Origin: Arabidopsis thaliana
Lineage: Eukaryota > Streptophyta > Magnoliopsida > Brassicales > Brassicaceae
Length of the DNA stretch: 64,000 bases
Assembly: GCF_000001735.4 (NCBI RefSeq)
Contig: NC_003074.8
Coordinates: 12,710,101-12,774,100 of the forward strand
Reading direction: 5' to 3'
The notes under the pieces: generated by a model
The model's input: only the letters and a program-made list of their open reading frames with translations
What the model was told of the DNA's origin: nothing
Database searches by the model: none
Shown here: in pieces, positions 32,761-44,655 of the stretch
Layout: each line of letters opens with the position of its first letter
Position numbering within the stretch: the stretch's first letter is position 1
Translations under genes and position numbers: made by a program

Positions 32761-34792
32761 ATGAATGGGGCCATGGCTACGACTTACCTTACTGATGTTA
32801 AGCCCTTCAAGACCAGCTAGCGTGTACAAATCAAAATTCTCAACACCTGGAAACAATACACATCCCAGTCAGTAGATACACTCGAAATGGTACTAGCTGA
32901 TAAGAGGGTACGTTCTTGTTACGCCATATTTAAAAAGTTCATCATAATTTTATATATATTTCTTGATGATAAATTAGAATATTGTGTTTAAGGGATGCAA
33001 GATTCACGCAAGTGTGAAAAAGGGATTGGTGAAAAAGTATGAAAGGCACGTAGCGCTTGATCAGTGGAGAGTTATTGAAAACTTCTCTTTGGGTCAAGGA
33101 AGGGGACAATTCCGAGTGACTGATCATCAATTCAAGATGGCTTTTGTTAACCATACATTTTTCTCAGCATGTGTTTCCATTTCTCATGATGCTTACTTGA
33201 CATACCTACGTTTCAATCCATCAATGTTGGTGCATTGAATCCATTCTATTTGGTTGGTAAGTATTTTCTTAATATTATAGTCTGCTAAACTAAATCTTGA
33301 TCAAGTTATCATTGGATCTAAGACAAACGTATTCATTGCAGATGTTCTTGGTCAAGTTTTCAATATGGGGAAAATTGACAACATGATTGTCAACAACAAA
33401 TCAGCAAAGAAGCTCGAATTGGAGCTGAGGAACGAAATGTAAGTAAAGAGTTTCGTTTATTTTCTTAGTTTAAATATTACTTATGTCTAAATAATGTAAA
33501 ATGGTTTTTAATTAAAGCAATGATCGCTTGCCATGTACTTTGTGGGAAAATTTGCTGATCAAGTAAGTCAAGCATGTGAGAATTCAAGTGGTGAAATTGT
33601 TGTTTGCCTAATTAGGTTTGCCAAAATCAGTACTTTCAGAGGTAATAGCTAAACAACTATCTTAAATCGATTTAATAATATTTATGAAGAAAAATTTACC
33701 TTTACCATGTTTTACATTTTTGTTTCATATGTAACAAGGGAGAACTAGATTACAAATGCTTTTGATGCTTCTGTTGTCGTCATTAATCCAGAGTATTTAG
33801 AGGTGGAATTCTTTAAAAACATGTAATCACTAAGCCTATACTATGTGTTTTCCTTGTAAAAATGATATCCACATCTACGTATACTTAAGTTGGTGATTTC
33901 ATGGTCTTGTTGTGGATACAGTTTGCGAAAGGATGGTCTTGAACTCACAATTGCCGAGACTAAACCAAAGCTTGAATTGTCTGTTTGAAGTGAAGATTAC
34001 TTCGAGCACTATCCTAAAAAATCTATTGCCTGCTTACTTGATTTCACTGAGGTAGACACATTAACTATTATTGTGTGTTTAAAGTTACTCTGGAATTAAG
34101 ATTCTATCAGATGATTTTTAATACTTTTGCATGTATTCAGACTCAGAAATGCAAGATATTGTGCACCATCTTTAAAATAGATGGTGATATGGGTTGGTTT
34201 TATGTTGGATGCAAGAAATGCCGCAAGAAAGTTGAGATGAACAAGAATAACGATACCACCATTGTTGTTAAACTAAAAAAGCCTACCTTTCGGTGTCCTA
34301 AATGCAACCTTAACATAACATAAGTGATTCCAAGGTTCGTGGTCTCACTCTTGTTTAGGATATTTCACTTGATTCATACATTTTACGGTGATTAAGAAAC
34401 TAAATAACCAAACATTTGGTTAAAGGTTTAAGTTCCATGTTGGAGTCATGGATCATACAAGAGATATTCAATGTATTATGTTTGATGGAGCTGCCACAAA
34501 GATTGTTGGTTATTTAGCATATGATCTTCTAGATAGTGTATATGATGATGATGTGAGTAATAACAATACAGAACAAGATTGTCATTTTAAAATTTTATCA
34601 TTAAGTTCTTATATTGTGTCATTTATAATTCATATGCAGGATCCTAAAAAACTGCCTCGTTCTATCAAGAACTTGGTTAGAAAAACATTTCAGCTACTTG
34701 TGTGTGTTGAGAATGACAATTTTTTTGGAAGTAATGATACATACAGGGTTGGTATGGTTTTGTCAGGTGTTGACAATGTGAAGATAGAGGAT
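32761..34792 (+). pseudogene. RPA70-like gene (Helitron 2), 5' exons
   Basis: Start MNGAMATTYLTDVKPFKTS at 32761; a TAG replaces Trp right after. Exons read VQIKILNTWKQYTSQSVD, CKIHASVKKGLVKKYERHVA with NFSLGQGRGQFRVTDHQFK, DVLGQVFNMGKIDNM ending at a clean GTAAGT donor (33439), GEIVVCLIRFAKISTFRG, VVVINPEYLEVEFF, LRKDGLELTIAETKPK, CKILCTIFKIDGD, then zinc-binding GWFYVGCKKCRKK...FRCPKCNLN, and KLPRSIKNLVRKTFQLLV. These are the DUF223/OB-fold and C-terminal zinc domains of RPA1-like proteins. Element F is inserted after KIED; the last exon is at 45827. Confidence 0.82.
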
Positions 34793-35935
34793 TGATATGT
34801 CCTGGTTTTTACTCATTTCTAACATAGTTTCAGAATGGTTTTTAGAGTCTTTCTAGTCTTTTTCGTATGTTTTGAGTCATTTCAGGTGCACTTACACATT
34901 TGGGAGCTATGAAGCATAATATAGAATTTTGGAGGCTTTTCAGCAATGAAAATTATCAAAGACGTTTTTCACGCGATGGTGTCGATCGACACCACACCTA
35001 TGTCGATCGACACCCGTATTTCGGCTGATGGAATTTCTGATTTCTGCAAAGTCTTTGAGAAGCCTTGAAGTTTTCCTTATTTGCAAAGTAGTCCCTGCAC
35101 GTTTTTAGTCACTGATATACCTAATTATTTGGTCATTTGTTAGACCTAAGTTTTGATATTGAGATACACTTTTAGAGAAAAGAATCCAATCCTTGCAGAG
35201 AGGATTCTGAACTCCTTTTACTCTATTTCTAATTCATCAATGCAAACTATTCAGATTATGATTTGTGTTTCTGTTATCATGTTTGAGTAATCACCTTGTT
35301 GGGTTTAGGGACTCTCAATAGGGATTTAGATGGATTTGTAGATCGAAAACAACTTAAGATTATTCTTAGAGTTCTTCATCTTAATTATTCTTATTGCTAG
35401 TTTTAGATTGATCACCTAAAACTTGATATTAGATAATAAGTATGCCCACCATAGGTACTTGTTATTTGAACTATCATAGATGAGCCTAGGCATTTAAGAA
35501 AGAACAGGTAGGCTCATAGAAGGGCTCTGGTTTAGATACTATGTGAACTAATCAAACTTTATAATAATACATGCTTTAGTATAGGATTTCTCGCCTTCTC
35601 TAGTTATCTTAGCTCTAAGTATAAAGAGTTTCGCGTAACACCAGCGATTACTCTAAAATCATAGTTTGAGTTCGAGAACGGTACGATAACAATCCTAATA
35701 TTAGCTAGATGTACAATTTATGTATCTCCCGAGACAATTCCTTAGACCCGACGCTTTAATCTCCTGAATTTACAACTCATTTAGTTGCTTTATTGTCTTT
35801 TACTTTGTCTAGCTTATTTGAAAACATCATAAGTCTATTGTGTGAACATCGAGAGCTCAGTGAAATTCGACCCTTAAGTGCTAACAACAATCTCTTATTT
35901 GAGGGACTAAGCTTAAGGCAATTTGAGGTATATCA
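34793..35935 (+). repeat. 5' LTR of element F
   Basis: 1143 bp from TGATATGTCCTGG to GAGGTATATCA, followed by the primer-binding sequence. It aligns along its length with 44656-45826. A degraded TATA (GATATACC, about 35113-35121) occupies the place of TTATATACC in D. Confidence 0.92.
34979..35013. promoter_or_regulatory. Paired palindrome module in the F 5' LTR
   Basis: GTGTCGATCGACAC at 34979 and ATGTCGATCGACAC at 35000; 21-bp spacing; 186 nt from the LTR start. Confidence 0.5.
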
Positions 35936-35956
35936 AATTTGGCGTCGTTGCCGAAG
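35936..35956 (+). other. Primer-binding region of element F
   Basis: AATTTGGCGTCGTTGCCGAAG directly after the LTR; one change from GGCGCCGTTGCC. Confidence 0.85.
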
Positions 35957-36069
35957 TTCTCTTTTAGTTCACCATCACACTAGGTGTCATTTTAAGTCTA
36001 GATACTTCTTTTCTATCACCTATTCATGTGCTTCTTTGTCTTTTGGTCTCTAGTGTTTTAGGTACCTTC

Positions 36070-37164
36070 ATGTTGAGAATCACGTTTCAATAGCAGACTT
36101 TCACGATAGTGTTGACCGACACCATCAGTGTGTCAATCGACAGCCTTTGCAGAACCAGAAAGCTACAATAGGCGACTTTAACGGAACTGATCTCTTCTAC
36201 ACCAACCGTTCAACATTCAAGCTACCACCATTTAAAAGAGAAGAATTTGCTATACACCCTGCCTATTATGATCTTGTATCAAGAGGAAAGTTTAGAGGAG
36301 CTCTAGATGAATCACCATTTGATCATTTGGAAGTCTTGGAAGACATAGTGTCCTCTACTAATACAAAAGGTGTACCAGCTGATTACCTTCTTTGCATACT
36401 CTTCCCCCACTCTCTCGCGAGCAGGGGAACATCATGGTTGCGTCAACTAGAACAAGGTTCAATAACCAACTGGACTGATTTAAAGAATGCATTCATGAAT
36501 TAATTCTTTGATGAATCTGTGATAGAGGCACTTCGTTTGCAAATTTCTTCGGTCACTCAAGCTCCAGCCGAGTCCCTTCGAGCAGCTTGGCTCCGCTTCA
36601 GATCTTATCAGAGAGAATGTCCCCAACATGGCTTCCAAGAGAGTCAACTCATCAATCTATTCTAGAGAGGGATAGCAAAGCCATACAAGAATCAACTCAA
36701 TGCAGCAAGCTAATGTAACTTCATGACAAGAACTACTAGTGAAGCATTACTCCTCATCACCAATGCTTTAACTAGTCTTTCGACACAGGAAGTTGACACA
36801 AAACAAAGAATTTCAGCTGAGATTGCCACTGCAAGCAAAGAGAATCATGTTTCAGCAATCTCTGCTCCTTTCTAAGCCCCCCACCCCCCACCCCTCCACC
36901 CTCCTTAGACAACCGACTCGACTCCATGCTTGCGCAGATTCTTGCGGGCCAAACAAAGCTCGTGGTTGAGTTTAATAGCAAGTACACAGATCTTAATGGG
37001 AAAATCAACAATCTGCAATCTCATATCCCTGAGCCTTCTCCTACCACTGCATCAGTCAATGCAGTCACACTACGCAGCGGAAAGCAGCTCAACCCAATTC
37101 TTCAGCGCGAACGTTCAGCTCAAACTTCATCTTTTCGAGTTGTAGAAAAAGAATCAGTGTAGAA
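36070..37164 (+). pseudogene. gag of element F, N-terminal and central part
   Basis: Collinear with D gag: FYTNRSTFKLPPFKREEFAI, LARS-type LASRGTSWLRQLEQGSI (36411-), LRLQISSVTQAPAESLRAAW (about 36525-36580), LITRTT-like start of the linker, then MLAQILAGQTKLVVEFNSKY (36926) and AVTLRSGKQLNPI. Stops occur at 36502, 36665 and 36711. A CCCCCCACCCCCCACCCC tract at 36879-36897 is inserted in the linker. The paired palindrome at 36109-36143 lies at the N-terminus. Solo LTR 37165-38348 interrupts the frame. Confidence 0.8.
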
Positions 37165-38348
37165 TGATATAGCTCAAATTGCCTTAAGCTTACTCCCTCA
37201 AATAAGAGATCGTCGTTAGCACTTAAGGATCGATTTCCACTGAGCTCTCGATGTTCACACAATAGACTTATGATGTTTTTAAATAAGCTAGACAAAGTAA
37301 ATGAATGTAAAAGTCAAATAAGCAAGTAAACTAGTTGTAGATTCAAGTGATTAAAGCGTCGGGTCTAAGGAAATGTCTCGGGAGATAGATAAATTGTAGA
37401 TCTAGCTAATATTATGATTGTTATCGCACTGTTCTTGAACTCAAACAATGATTTTAGAGTAACAGGTGGTGTTCCGCAAAACTCTTTATACTTAGAGCTA
37501 AGATAACCGGAGAAGCCGATAAACCCTATACTAAAGCATGCATTATTATCCAGTTTGATTAGTTCACCTAGTATCTAAACCAGAGCCCTTCTATGAGCCT
37601 ACCTGTTCTTTCTTAAATGCCTAGGCTCATCTATGATAGTTCAAATAACAAGTACCTATGGTTGGCATACCTATTATCTAATATCAAGTTCTAGGTGATC
37701 AGTCTAAGACTAGGAATAGGAATAATCAAGATGAAGAACTCTAAGAATAATCGTAAGGGGTTTTCGATCTACTAATCCATCTAAATCCCTATTGAGACTC
37801 CCTAAACCCAACAAGGTGATTACTCAGACATGATAACAGAAACACAAATCATAATCTAAATAGTTTGCATTGATGAATTAGAAATAGAGTAAAAGGAGTT
37901 CAGAATCCTCTCTACAGGGATTGGATTCTTCTCTCAAAATGTATATCAATCACCAAAACAAAACTTAACAAAACCTAAGTCTAACAATGACCTTAAAACC
38001 TAATTAATTGTCTAAAACACGTCTTGGGCCTAAATATTAACTTCTAGGCCTTTTTGGGGCGAAACTGAGCCCGTGCACATTTCGTACAGTTTCGTGCAAA
38101 CTTCGTGCAAAACTCGTGGCGAACCCGTGTCGACCGACACAAATCTGTTATCGATCGAAACTACATTCAAGACTGGTTTTCTGCTCCGTTTTTGCTCCAA
38201 AGTGTCCCATAATCGCTTGATAACCCCCAGAACGTACGAGACCTGTAAATACACCAAAAACACTCCAAAAGAACTATAAAGCACTCTAGAGACTCTATAA
38301 AAACAATCCTAAATCATAGATAAAATAGGTAAAAATAGGGATATATCA
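37165..38348 (-). mobile_element. Solo LTR (1184 bp) inserted in gag of F
   Basis: On the minus strand it starts TGATATATCCCTATTTTTACC and ends GAGCTATATCA, and it aligns with the D and F LTRs. There is no internal region. Flanking pentamers TAGAA and TCGAT match only 3/5, but comparison with D shows the gag frame is restored when it is removed; the target was GTGTCGATCGATAC, itself a palindrome copy. Confidence 0.82.
38127..38161. promoter_or_regulatory. Paired palindrome module in the solo LTR
   Basis: GTGTCGACCGACAC at 38127 and TTATCGATCGAAAC at 38148; 21-bp spacing; 187 nt from the LTR start (38348, minus strand). Confidence 0.45.
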
Positions 38349-38700
38349 TCGATCGATACATCAGGGTGTCGATCGACACCAATTACTCTTGACGACTCTG
38401 TTTTGCCTTTGTCGAGTGAAATCGACAATTTCGCGAAGGAGGAGGAAATTATTCCCGATAGTGTCGATCGACACACACCCCCTGTCGATCGACACCCAGC
38501 TCATTCAGACAATGTGCAAATTCCAGCTGAAACCAAGTCAGCAAATCGGCGAATTCCTTTCCCCAAGAGTCCTAAAAAGTTAAGACAAGCCTTACATGAT
38601 GTCAGATGCAAGCCTGTGATTGATAAGCTGATTGTTGAGATGCCTCTAGTTGAAGCAATTCATCTCTCTCCCACAATAAGAAGGTATGTCAAGACAATGG
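38349..38700 (+). pseudogene. gag C-terminal linker of element F
   Basis: Reads SIDTSGCRSTPITLDDS-like sequence, then LPLSSEIDNFAKEEEI, VDRHTPPVDRHPAH (palindrome pair 38461-38495) and basic PFPKSPKKLRQALHD. It runs directly into the protease in the same frame. Two further palindrome copies at 38351-38361 and 38366-38379 are 20 bp or less apart. Confidence 0.75.
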
Positions 38701-39203
38701 TCACTAAGAATTTGACGAAAGAATGTAGTGTTATGATGATTTCAGAGCAAGGCAGCGATATCATTCAGGAACAAATTCCAAGAAAGCTACCTGACCCTGG
38801 AACCTTTGTACTAAGTGTCACCATCAACCACAATTACTTCCCAAGGGCCTTATGCAATCTCGGTTCTAGTGTGAATCTGAAGCCTTGTTAAGTTGCTATG
38901 CGTCTTGGGTATTCCAATCTTGAGCCTACCTTTATCACTCTTGTGTTGGCAGATCGTTGTACCCGAATTCCAGATGGGATTCTTAGCGATGTTCTTGTGA
39001 TGATTGGGAAGAGCATGATTCCTACAGACTTTGTAGTCTTATCTTATGAAAAAGAACCTAAGGATCCATTAATCCTTGGGAGATCTTTCTTGCACATAGC
39101 TGGGGCAATTATAGATGTTCGACAAGGAAGGATAGGGCTGAATGTTGGCGATCTTACTATGCAGTTCGATATGAACACTTTGGTCAAGAAACCGATCATA
39201 TAA
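38701..39203 (+). pseudogene. Aspartic protease region of element F
   Basis: KLPDPGTFVLSVTINHNYF, ALCNLGSSVNLKPC then a stop (TAA at 38889) and resumption MRLGYSNLEPTFITLVLADR, DPLILGRSFLHIAGAIIDV and GRIGLNVGDLTMQFD. The catalytic CDxGSS reads CNLGSS here, so the aspartate is lost (D to N) and the enzyme would be dead even without the stop. Confidence 0.82.
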
Positions 39204-39215
39204 AGGAATTCTTTC

Positions 39216-40450
39216 TTGATAGATTCTTTCACTTCATCAGCTTCAGATAGTATTTTAGAGATGGAATTAGAAGACCCACTAGAGCGAGTTTTGGTCTCTT
39301 CCATAGAAGATAGTGCATATTTGGATAGTGAAACTTCTACATATACTAAGCTCCTAGATGAGACTGAACATGTGATGCAACTTATAATTGAAGAAGATCT
39401 TTCATCTGTGACTCCAACACCGACTACTAATTCTGATTGGGATTCAACAAAGGCTCCTAAAATCGATTTGAAACCACTTCCAACAGGGCTAAGGTACGCT
39501 TTTCTTGGTGAAAATTCTACTTATCCTGTTATTGTGAATGCTTCTCTTAATCCCAAAAAACTCACCTTATTGCTAAGCAAGCTGCGCAATCATTGCAAAG
39601 CTCTTGGCTATTCTCTTGATGACATTGCATATATCTCTCCTGATGTTTGCATGCATAGGATTCACCTTGAGGATGAGTCTAAGTCTTCAATTGAACTTCA
39701 GAGAAGATTGAATTCGAATCTGAAAGAAGTGGTTAAGAAAGAGATTATGAAGCTGTCGGAAGCAGCGATTATCTATCCGATTTCAAATATGAGTTGGGTT
39801 AGTCCAGTTCATGTAGTTCCTAAGAAAGGAGGAGTTACAGTAGTCAAGAACGAGAAAGACGAGATAATTCCAACTCGGACTATCACAAGCCATAGAATGT
39901 GCATCGATTACAGAAAGCTGAATGCTGCCACAAGGAAAGACCATTTCCCCTTACAATTTATCGATCAGATGTTGGAGAGGTTAGCCAATCATAAGTACTA
40001 TTGCTTTCTTGATGGATATTCAGGGTTCTTTCAGATCCCGATTCATCCAGATGACCATGAGAAAACCACTTTCACCTTCCCCTATGGTACACTTGCTTAT
40101 CGGAGAATGCCCTTCGGTCTTTGTAATGCTCCTGCAACATTTCAGAGTGGTATGATGTCTATCTTCACAGACATGATTGAGGATATCATGGAGGTCTTCA
40201 TGGATGATTTTTCAGTTTATGGATCATCGCTTGAGGATTGCTTAGAAAATCTCTACAAAGTATTAACAAGATGTGAGGAGAAACATCTGGTTTTGAATTG
40301 GGAGAAATGTCACTTCGTGGTGTAGGATGGGATAGTTCTCGGTCACAGAATTTCTGAGCATGGTATAGAAGTCGACCGCTCTACGCTGCAAAGAAGTCAA
40401 ATTCGAGTTTACACAAGAGTGTCATGATGCCTTTCATGCCATCTACTAGG
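39216..40450 (+). pseudogene. Reverse transcriptase of element F
   Basis: A 369-codon open frame. After an acidic linker come LPTGLRYAFLGENSTYPVIV, CMHRIHLED, MSWVSPVHVVPKKGGVTVV, MCIDYRKLNAATRKDHFPL (fingers), FLDGYSGFFQIPI (palm Asp), RMPFGLCNAPATFQ and FMDDFSVYGSS (MDD active site). It stops at VV* (40324-40326). Just after GIEVDR (about 40378) the sequence jumps to the CKEVKFEFTQECHDAF part and then to the [12 protein letters not shown] part, so RT thumb and part of RNase H are deleted. Confidence 0.9.
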
Positions 40451-41046
40451 CAAGTAGGACACTTGATGATGCTCAAAGGAATTATGCTACTACGGAGAAG
40501 GAGTTGTTAGCTGTGGTGTTTGCTTTCGAGAAGTTCCTATCTTATCTTGTTGGATCCAAGGTTATTGTTCACACATATCATGCTGCCTTGATGTATTTGA
40601 TGCAAAAGAAAGATGCTAAGCCAAGACTTTTGAGATGGATTTTGCTTCTTCAGGAATTTGACATCGAGGTAAGAGATAAGAAAGGAGTTGAGAATGGTGT
40701 AACAGATCATTTGTCACGCATTAGGATTGATGATGATGTCCCTATTAATGATTTCTTGTCTGAGGAGAACATATACATGATTGATACAACTGAAGAAGGT
40801 GACTGCAAATGTGATAAGTTGCAGAATCGAGCTTCAGTGTCGATCGACACTCCTTCAATGTCGATCGACACTCACTTTTCAGAGGAAGTTGATATTCGCA
40901 GTTGCGCGATGGTGTCGATCGACACCACTGAAACTGTCGATCGACACCCTCCCTATCAGACAAGAAATTGGTCACCAACTGAGAACTGCGCCACCACAAC
41001 GGTTGAGAAGGACTACCCATGGTATGCTAACATTGTTAATTCCTAG
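40451..41046 (+). pseudogene. RNase H remnant and RH-IN linker of element F
   Basis: [20 protein letters not shown] start, then [19 protein letters not shown] and [15 protein letters not shown], where the TDH Asp of RNase H is Tyr (THTYH), so the site is lost. The linker holds the palindrome pairs 40837-40871 (21 bp, read [11 protein letters not shown]) and 40912-40947 (22 bp, read [12 protein letters not shown]). The frame is open to a TAG at 41044. Confidence 0.75.
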
Positions 41047-42246
41047 CTGCAGATGTTGAACCGGATAATTTCACAGATTACAACAAGAAGAGATTCCTGA
41101 GAGAGATTAGGCGATATTATTGGGATGAGCCTTATCTCTATAAGCATTGTTCTGATGGAGTTTATAGGAGATGCATTGCTGCAACAGAGGTTCCTGATAT
41201 ACTATCGCATTGTCACAGCTCTAGCTATGGTGGTCATTTTGCAACCTTCAAGACAGTATCCAAAGTTCTTCAAGCAGACTTTTGGTGGCCTACAATGTTT
41301 CAGGATGCTTAGAAGTTCATATCGCAGTGTGATCCTTGTTAGGGAAGGGGAAAGATCACCAAGCGTAATGAGATGCCTCAGAAATTTATCCTCAAAGTTG
41401 AAGTCTTCGATTGTTGGGGTATAGATTTAATGGGGTCCTTCCCACCATCCAACAAGAATCTGTACATCCTAGTAGCTGTCGATTATGTCTCCAAGTGGGT
41501 ACAGGCTATCGCTAGTCCAAGGAATGATTGAGCAGTTGTCGTGAAACTTTTCAAGTCTATCATCTTCCCTCGTTTTGGAGTGCCATGTATAGTCATCAGT
41601 GAAAGAGGTAAGCATTTCATTAATAAGATTCTTGCGAAATTGCTTCTTCAGTATGGAGTTCAGCATCAAGTTGCTACTCCCTACCAACCACAAACGAGCG
41701 GTCAGGTTGGAGTTTCCAACAGGCAGATCAAAGAGATTCTTGAGAAGACAGTGGGAATATCGAAAAAGGGGTGGTCTTATAAGTTCGATGATGCACTATG
41801 GGCTAACAGAACAACTTTCAAAACTCAGCTTGGAACCACACCTTTTCATTTTCTCTATGGTAAAGCTTGTCATCTTCGAGTGGAATTAGAGCACAAAGCA
41901 GCTTGGGCAGTTAAGATGATGAATTTCACATCAAATGAGCTGGAGAAGGAGACTTATTCAGTTGAATGAGCTTGATGAGATACGGATTCATGCCTCTGAC
42001 AACTCAAAGCTCTACAAGGAACGCACAAAGGCTTACCATGACAAGAAGATCCTCACTCGAACCTTTGAGCCTAATGACCAGGTACATCTTTATGATTCTA
42101 GATTGACATTATTTCCAGGAAAATTGTCTTCTCGTTGGTCAGGTCCCTACACAGTCCATTCGGTTAGGCCATATGGAACTATCGTTCTTACAGACAACAA
42201 TGGAAGATCATTTGCTGTAAATGGACAAAGAGTCAAACACTACTAG
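41047..42246 (+). pseudogene. Integrase of element F
   Basis: Zinc finger HCHSSSYGGHFATFK, then a frame change and CDPC(Q)-type Cys, [14 protein letters not shown] (first Asp, about 41477-41518), FPRFGVPCIVISERGKHFIN (the SDGG Asp replaced by Glu), ATPYQPQTSGQVGVSNRQ (the Glu of QVEVF replaced by Gly), and the C-terminal [20 protein letters not shown]. Stops occur near 41311 and 41529, and a frameshift near 41935. Two of the three catalytic acids are lost. The stop at 42244 follows GQRVKHY. Confidence 0.85.
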
Positions 42247-43439
42247 GCTGAAGCCGAGATTCCAGTAGAAAATCCTTTGGATCTTCAGGACGCACCTGTT
42301 GATTAAGCAACTGCAGAATCAAGCTATTGAATATAAACAAGCGCATAGTGGGAGGCAACCCACTAGTAAGTATACTTCTTTTTCATTCTTTCATTCATTT
42401 GAGTTTAACTTCGGATTTTTGGTTTTATAGGAACCTTTGGTTTTGCTTTGTTTCAGACTATTTGTTATTTGTTTTGAAACTTGTTGCACCTATCATCTTA
42501 AGCTTTGTTGAACCTATTGATGTGTGTTTTAGTGATTTAACAGTCTAACTGGAGGATCCATGTGAAAACACTAACCCAAGCTCTACAACAATGAGCTGAA
42601 TTCGCAAAGCTATGCACAAACGACCAGGGTGTCGACCGACACCACCCTGGTATCGATCGACACCACTCTCAGGTGGCAACTCACGTTTCTCTAACTTTTA
42701 ACTATTGACTATTTTTCTTTCGATTCCTCTAGCTTAATAACTCTAGGGACAATGTTATTTAAGTCTGGGGAAGTCAGTTACTAACTTCATCTTTTCTTTT
42801 CTTATGAGTCAGTTGTGTCATTCTAACTTAGATAGTTGTTTTATTGAGTCAAACCTTTTGTCTGAAATTATGATCTATCTCTGGAGTTTATTTTAGATTC
42901 AAATCAATCTGACTAATGGAAAATCCAGAAAGCCAACCAACAAACTTAACGACATCCATTCCCAACATAATCCACAAAGGCTGGAGCTAATCTCACTGCT
43001 CTTCCTTTTACCTCATCAAAACGGTTAGTGTTCGTGGGACTTGACTCCTTGTTCATACTTGATAAGTCGACCAATGTGATAAAAGAATGTATTCCTCTCC
43101 CTTGATAAAATAAAATAAAATAATACATGAGATATTGAAAGGATTTTCAGACAGTGTATATCTAGTATACGAGTTTTCCTTTGTTTACTCTCTATAAGGA
43201 ATAAGTCTGGGCGAGAGAAAGAATGCCAGAAATATAAAGAAAATTAATGGTCGATTTGTTATGGTATAGTACATGAATGAGTCTAAAAGGTTCTTAAACA
43301 TTAAATTGATTGATGAGACCCAACGATGATAGCCTAGTGGATATAGTTGAGTGCTTTGGTATGGAATCTAGGATGTTATGTGGGCTAGCGGGGAATTACA
43401 TGGTGGTCAGGATTCGAGTAGAAATGTTTAGTGCATGGA
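42247..43439 (+). other. 3' spacer of element F
   Basis: Contains TGGGAGGCAACCCACTAGTA (about 42349), a palindrome pair at 42629-42663, a GGGACAATGTTATTTAAGTC block (42746-42775) and a GATGAGACCCAACGATGATA block (43312-). Both blocks recur in element G in the same order, as does an antisense-open stretch at 42946-43128. It ends at a junction with RPA-like sequence at about 43440 sharing TTCAAGTGGTGAAATTG with 33585. Confidence 0.7.
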
Positions 43440-44650
43440 TTTGGTTCAAGTGGTGAAATTGTTGTTTCCCTAATTAGGTTTGCCAAAATCAATACTTTCA
43501 GAGGTAATAGCTAACAACTATCTTAAATCGATTTACTAATGTTTATGAAGAAAATTTTACCTTTACCATGTTTTACATTTTTGTTTCATATGTAACAAGG
43601 GAGAACTAGATTACAAATGCTTTTGATGCTTCTGTTGTCGTCATTAATTCAGAGTATTTAGAGGTGGAATTCTTTAAAAACATGTAATCACTAAGCCTAT
43701 ACTATGTGTTTTCCTTGTAAAAATGATATCCACATCTACGTATACTTAAGTTGGTGATTTCATGGTCTTGTTGTGGATACAGTTTGCGAAAGGATGGTCT
43801 TGAACTCACAATTGCCGAGACTAAACCAAAGCTTGAATTGTCTGTTTGAAGTGAAGATTACTTCGAGCACTATCCTAAAAAATCTATTGCCTGCTTACTT
43901 GATTTCACTGAGGTAGACACATTAACTATTATTGTGTGTTTAAAGTTACTCTGGAATTAAGATTCTATCAGATGATTTTTAATACTTTTGCATGTATTCA
44001 GACTCAGAAATGCAAGATATTGTGCACCATCTTTAAAATAGATGGTGATATGGGTTGGTTTTATGTTGGATGCAAGAAATGCAGCAAGAAACTTGAGATG
44101 AACAAGAATAACGATACCACCATTGCTGTTAAACTAAAAAAAGCCTCCCTTCTGGTGTCCTAAATGCAACCTTAACATAACATAAGTGATTCCAAGGTTC
44201 GTGGTCTCATTCTTGTTTAGGACATTTTGCTCTTATTCATACAATTTACGGTGATTAAGAAACTAAATATCCAAACTTTTGGTTAAAGGTTTAAGTTGCA
44301 TGTTGGAGTCATGGATCATACATGAGATATTCAATGTATTCTGTTTGATGGAGCTGCCATAGAGATTGTTGGTTATTCAACATATGATCTTCTAGATGGC
44401 GTATATGATGATGATGTGAGTAATAACAATACAGAACAAGATTGTCATTTTAAAATTTTATCATTAAGTTCTTATATTGTGTCATTTATAATTCAGATGA
44501 AGGATCCTAAAAACCTGTCTCCTTCTATCAAGAACTTGGTTGGAAAAACATTTCAGCTACTTGTGTGTGTTGAGAATGACAATTTTTCTGGAAGTAATGG
44601 TACCTACAAGGTTGGTACGGTCTGGTCAGGTGTTGACAATGTGAAGATAG
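43440..44650 (+). pseudogene. Duplicated partial RPA-like gene
   Basis: A near-identical copy of 33587-34787: the same exons (VVVINSEYLEVEFF, LRKDGLELTIAETKPK, CKILCTIFKIDGD, GWFYVGCKKCSKKLEMNKNN, KTFQLLVCVENDNFSGSN). It begins mid-gene, has its own small changes (for example a frameshift in the second zinc pair, KKASLLVS), and joins an LTR after KIED at exactly the same base as the first copy. Confidence 0.85.
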
Positions 44651-44655
44651 AGGAT
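44651..44655. repeat. Target-site duplication AGGAT (partner AGCAT at 45827)
   Basis: AGGAT at 44651-44655 and AGCAT at 45827-45831 flank the LTR; one mismatch. The same AGGAT precedes the F 5' LTR at 34788-34792. Confidence 0.75.

Larger units (their letters stand above)
34793..43439 (+). mobile_element. Element F: Athila-like Ty3/gypsy element inserted in the RPA-like gene
   Basis: 5' LTR (34793-35935), primer-binding region, gag, protease, RT, RNase H remnant, integrase and a 3' spacer, all plus strand. The 3' LTR is not at its expected place: at about 43440 the spacer is joined to a second copy of RPA-like sequence. A 5-bp AGGAT precedes the 5' LTR. F and D are close relatives, and several deletions are different in the two, so each helps read the other. 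Confidence 0.87.
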
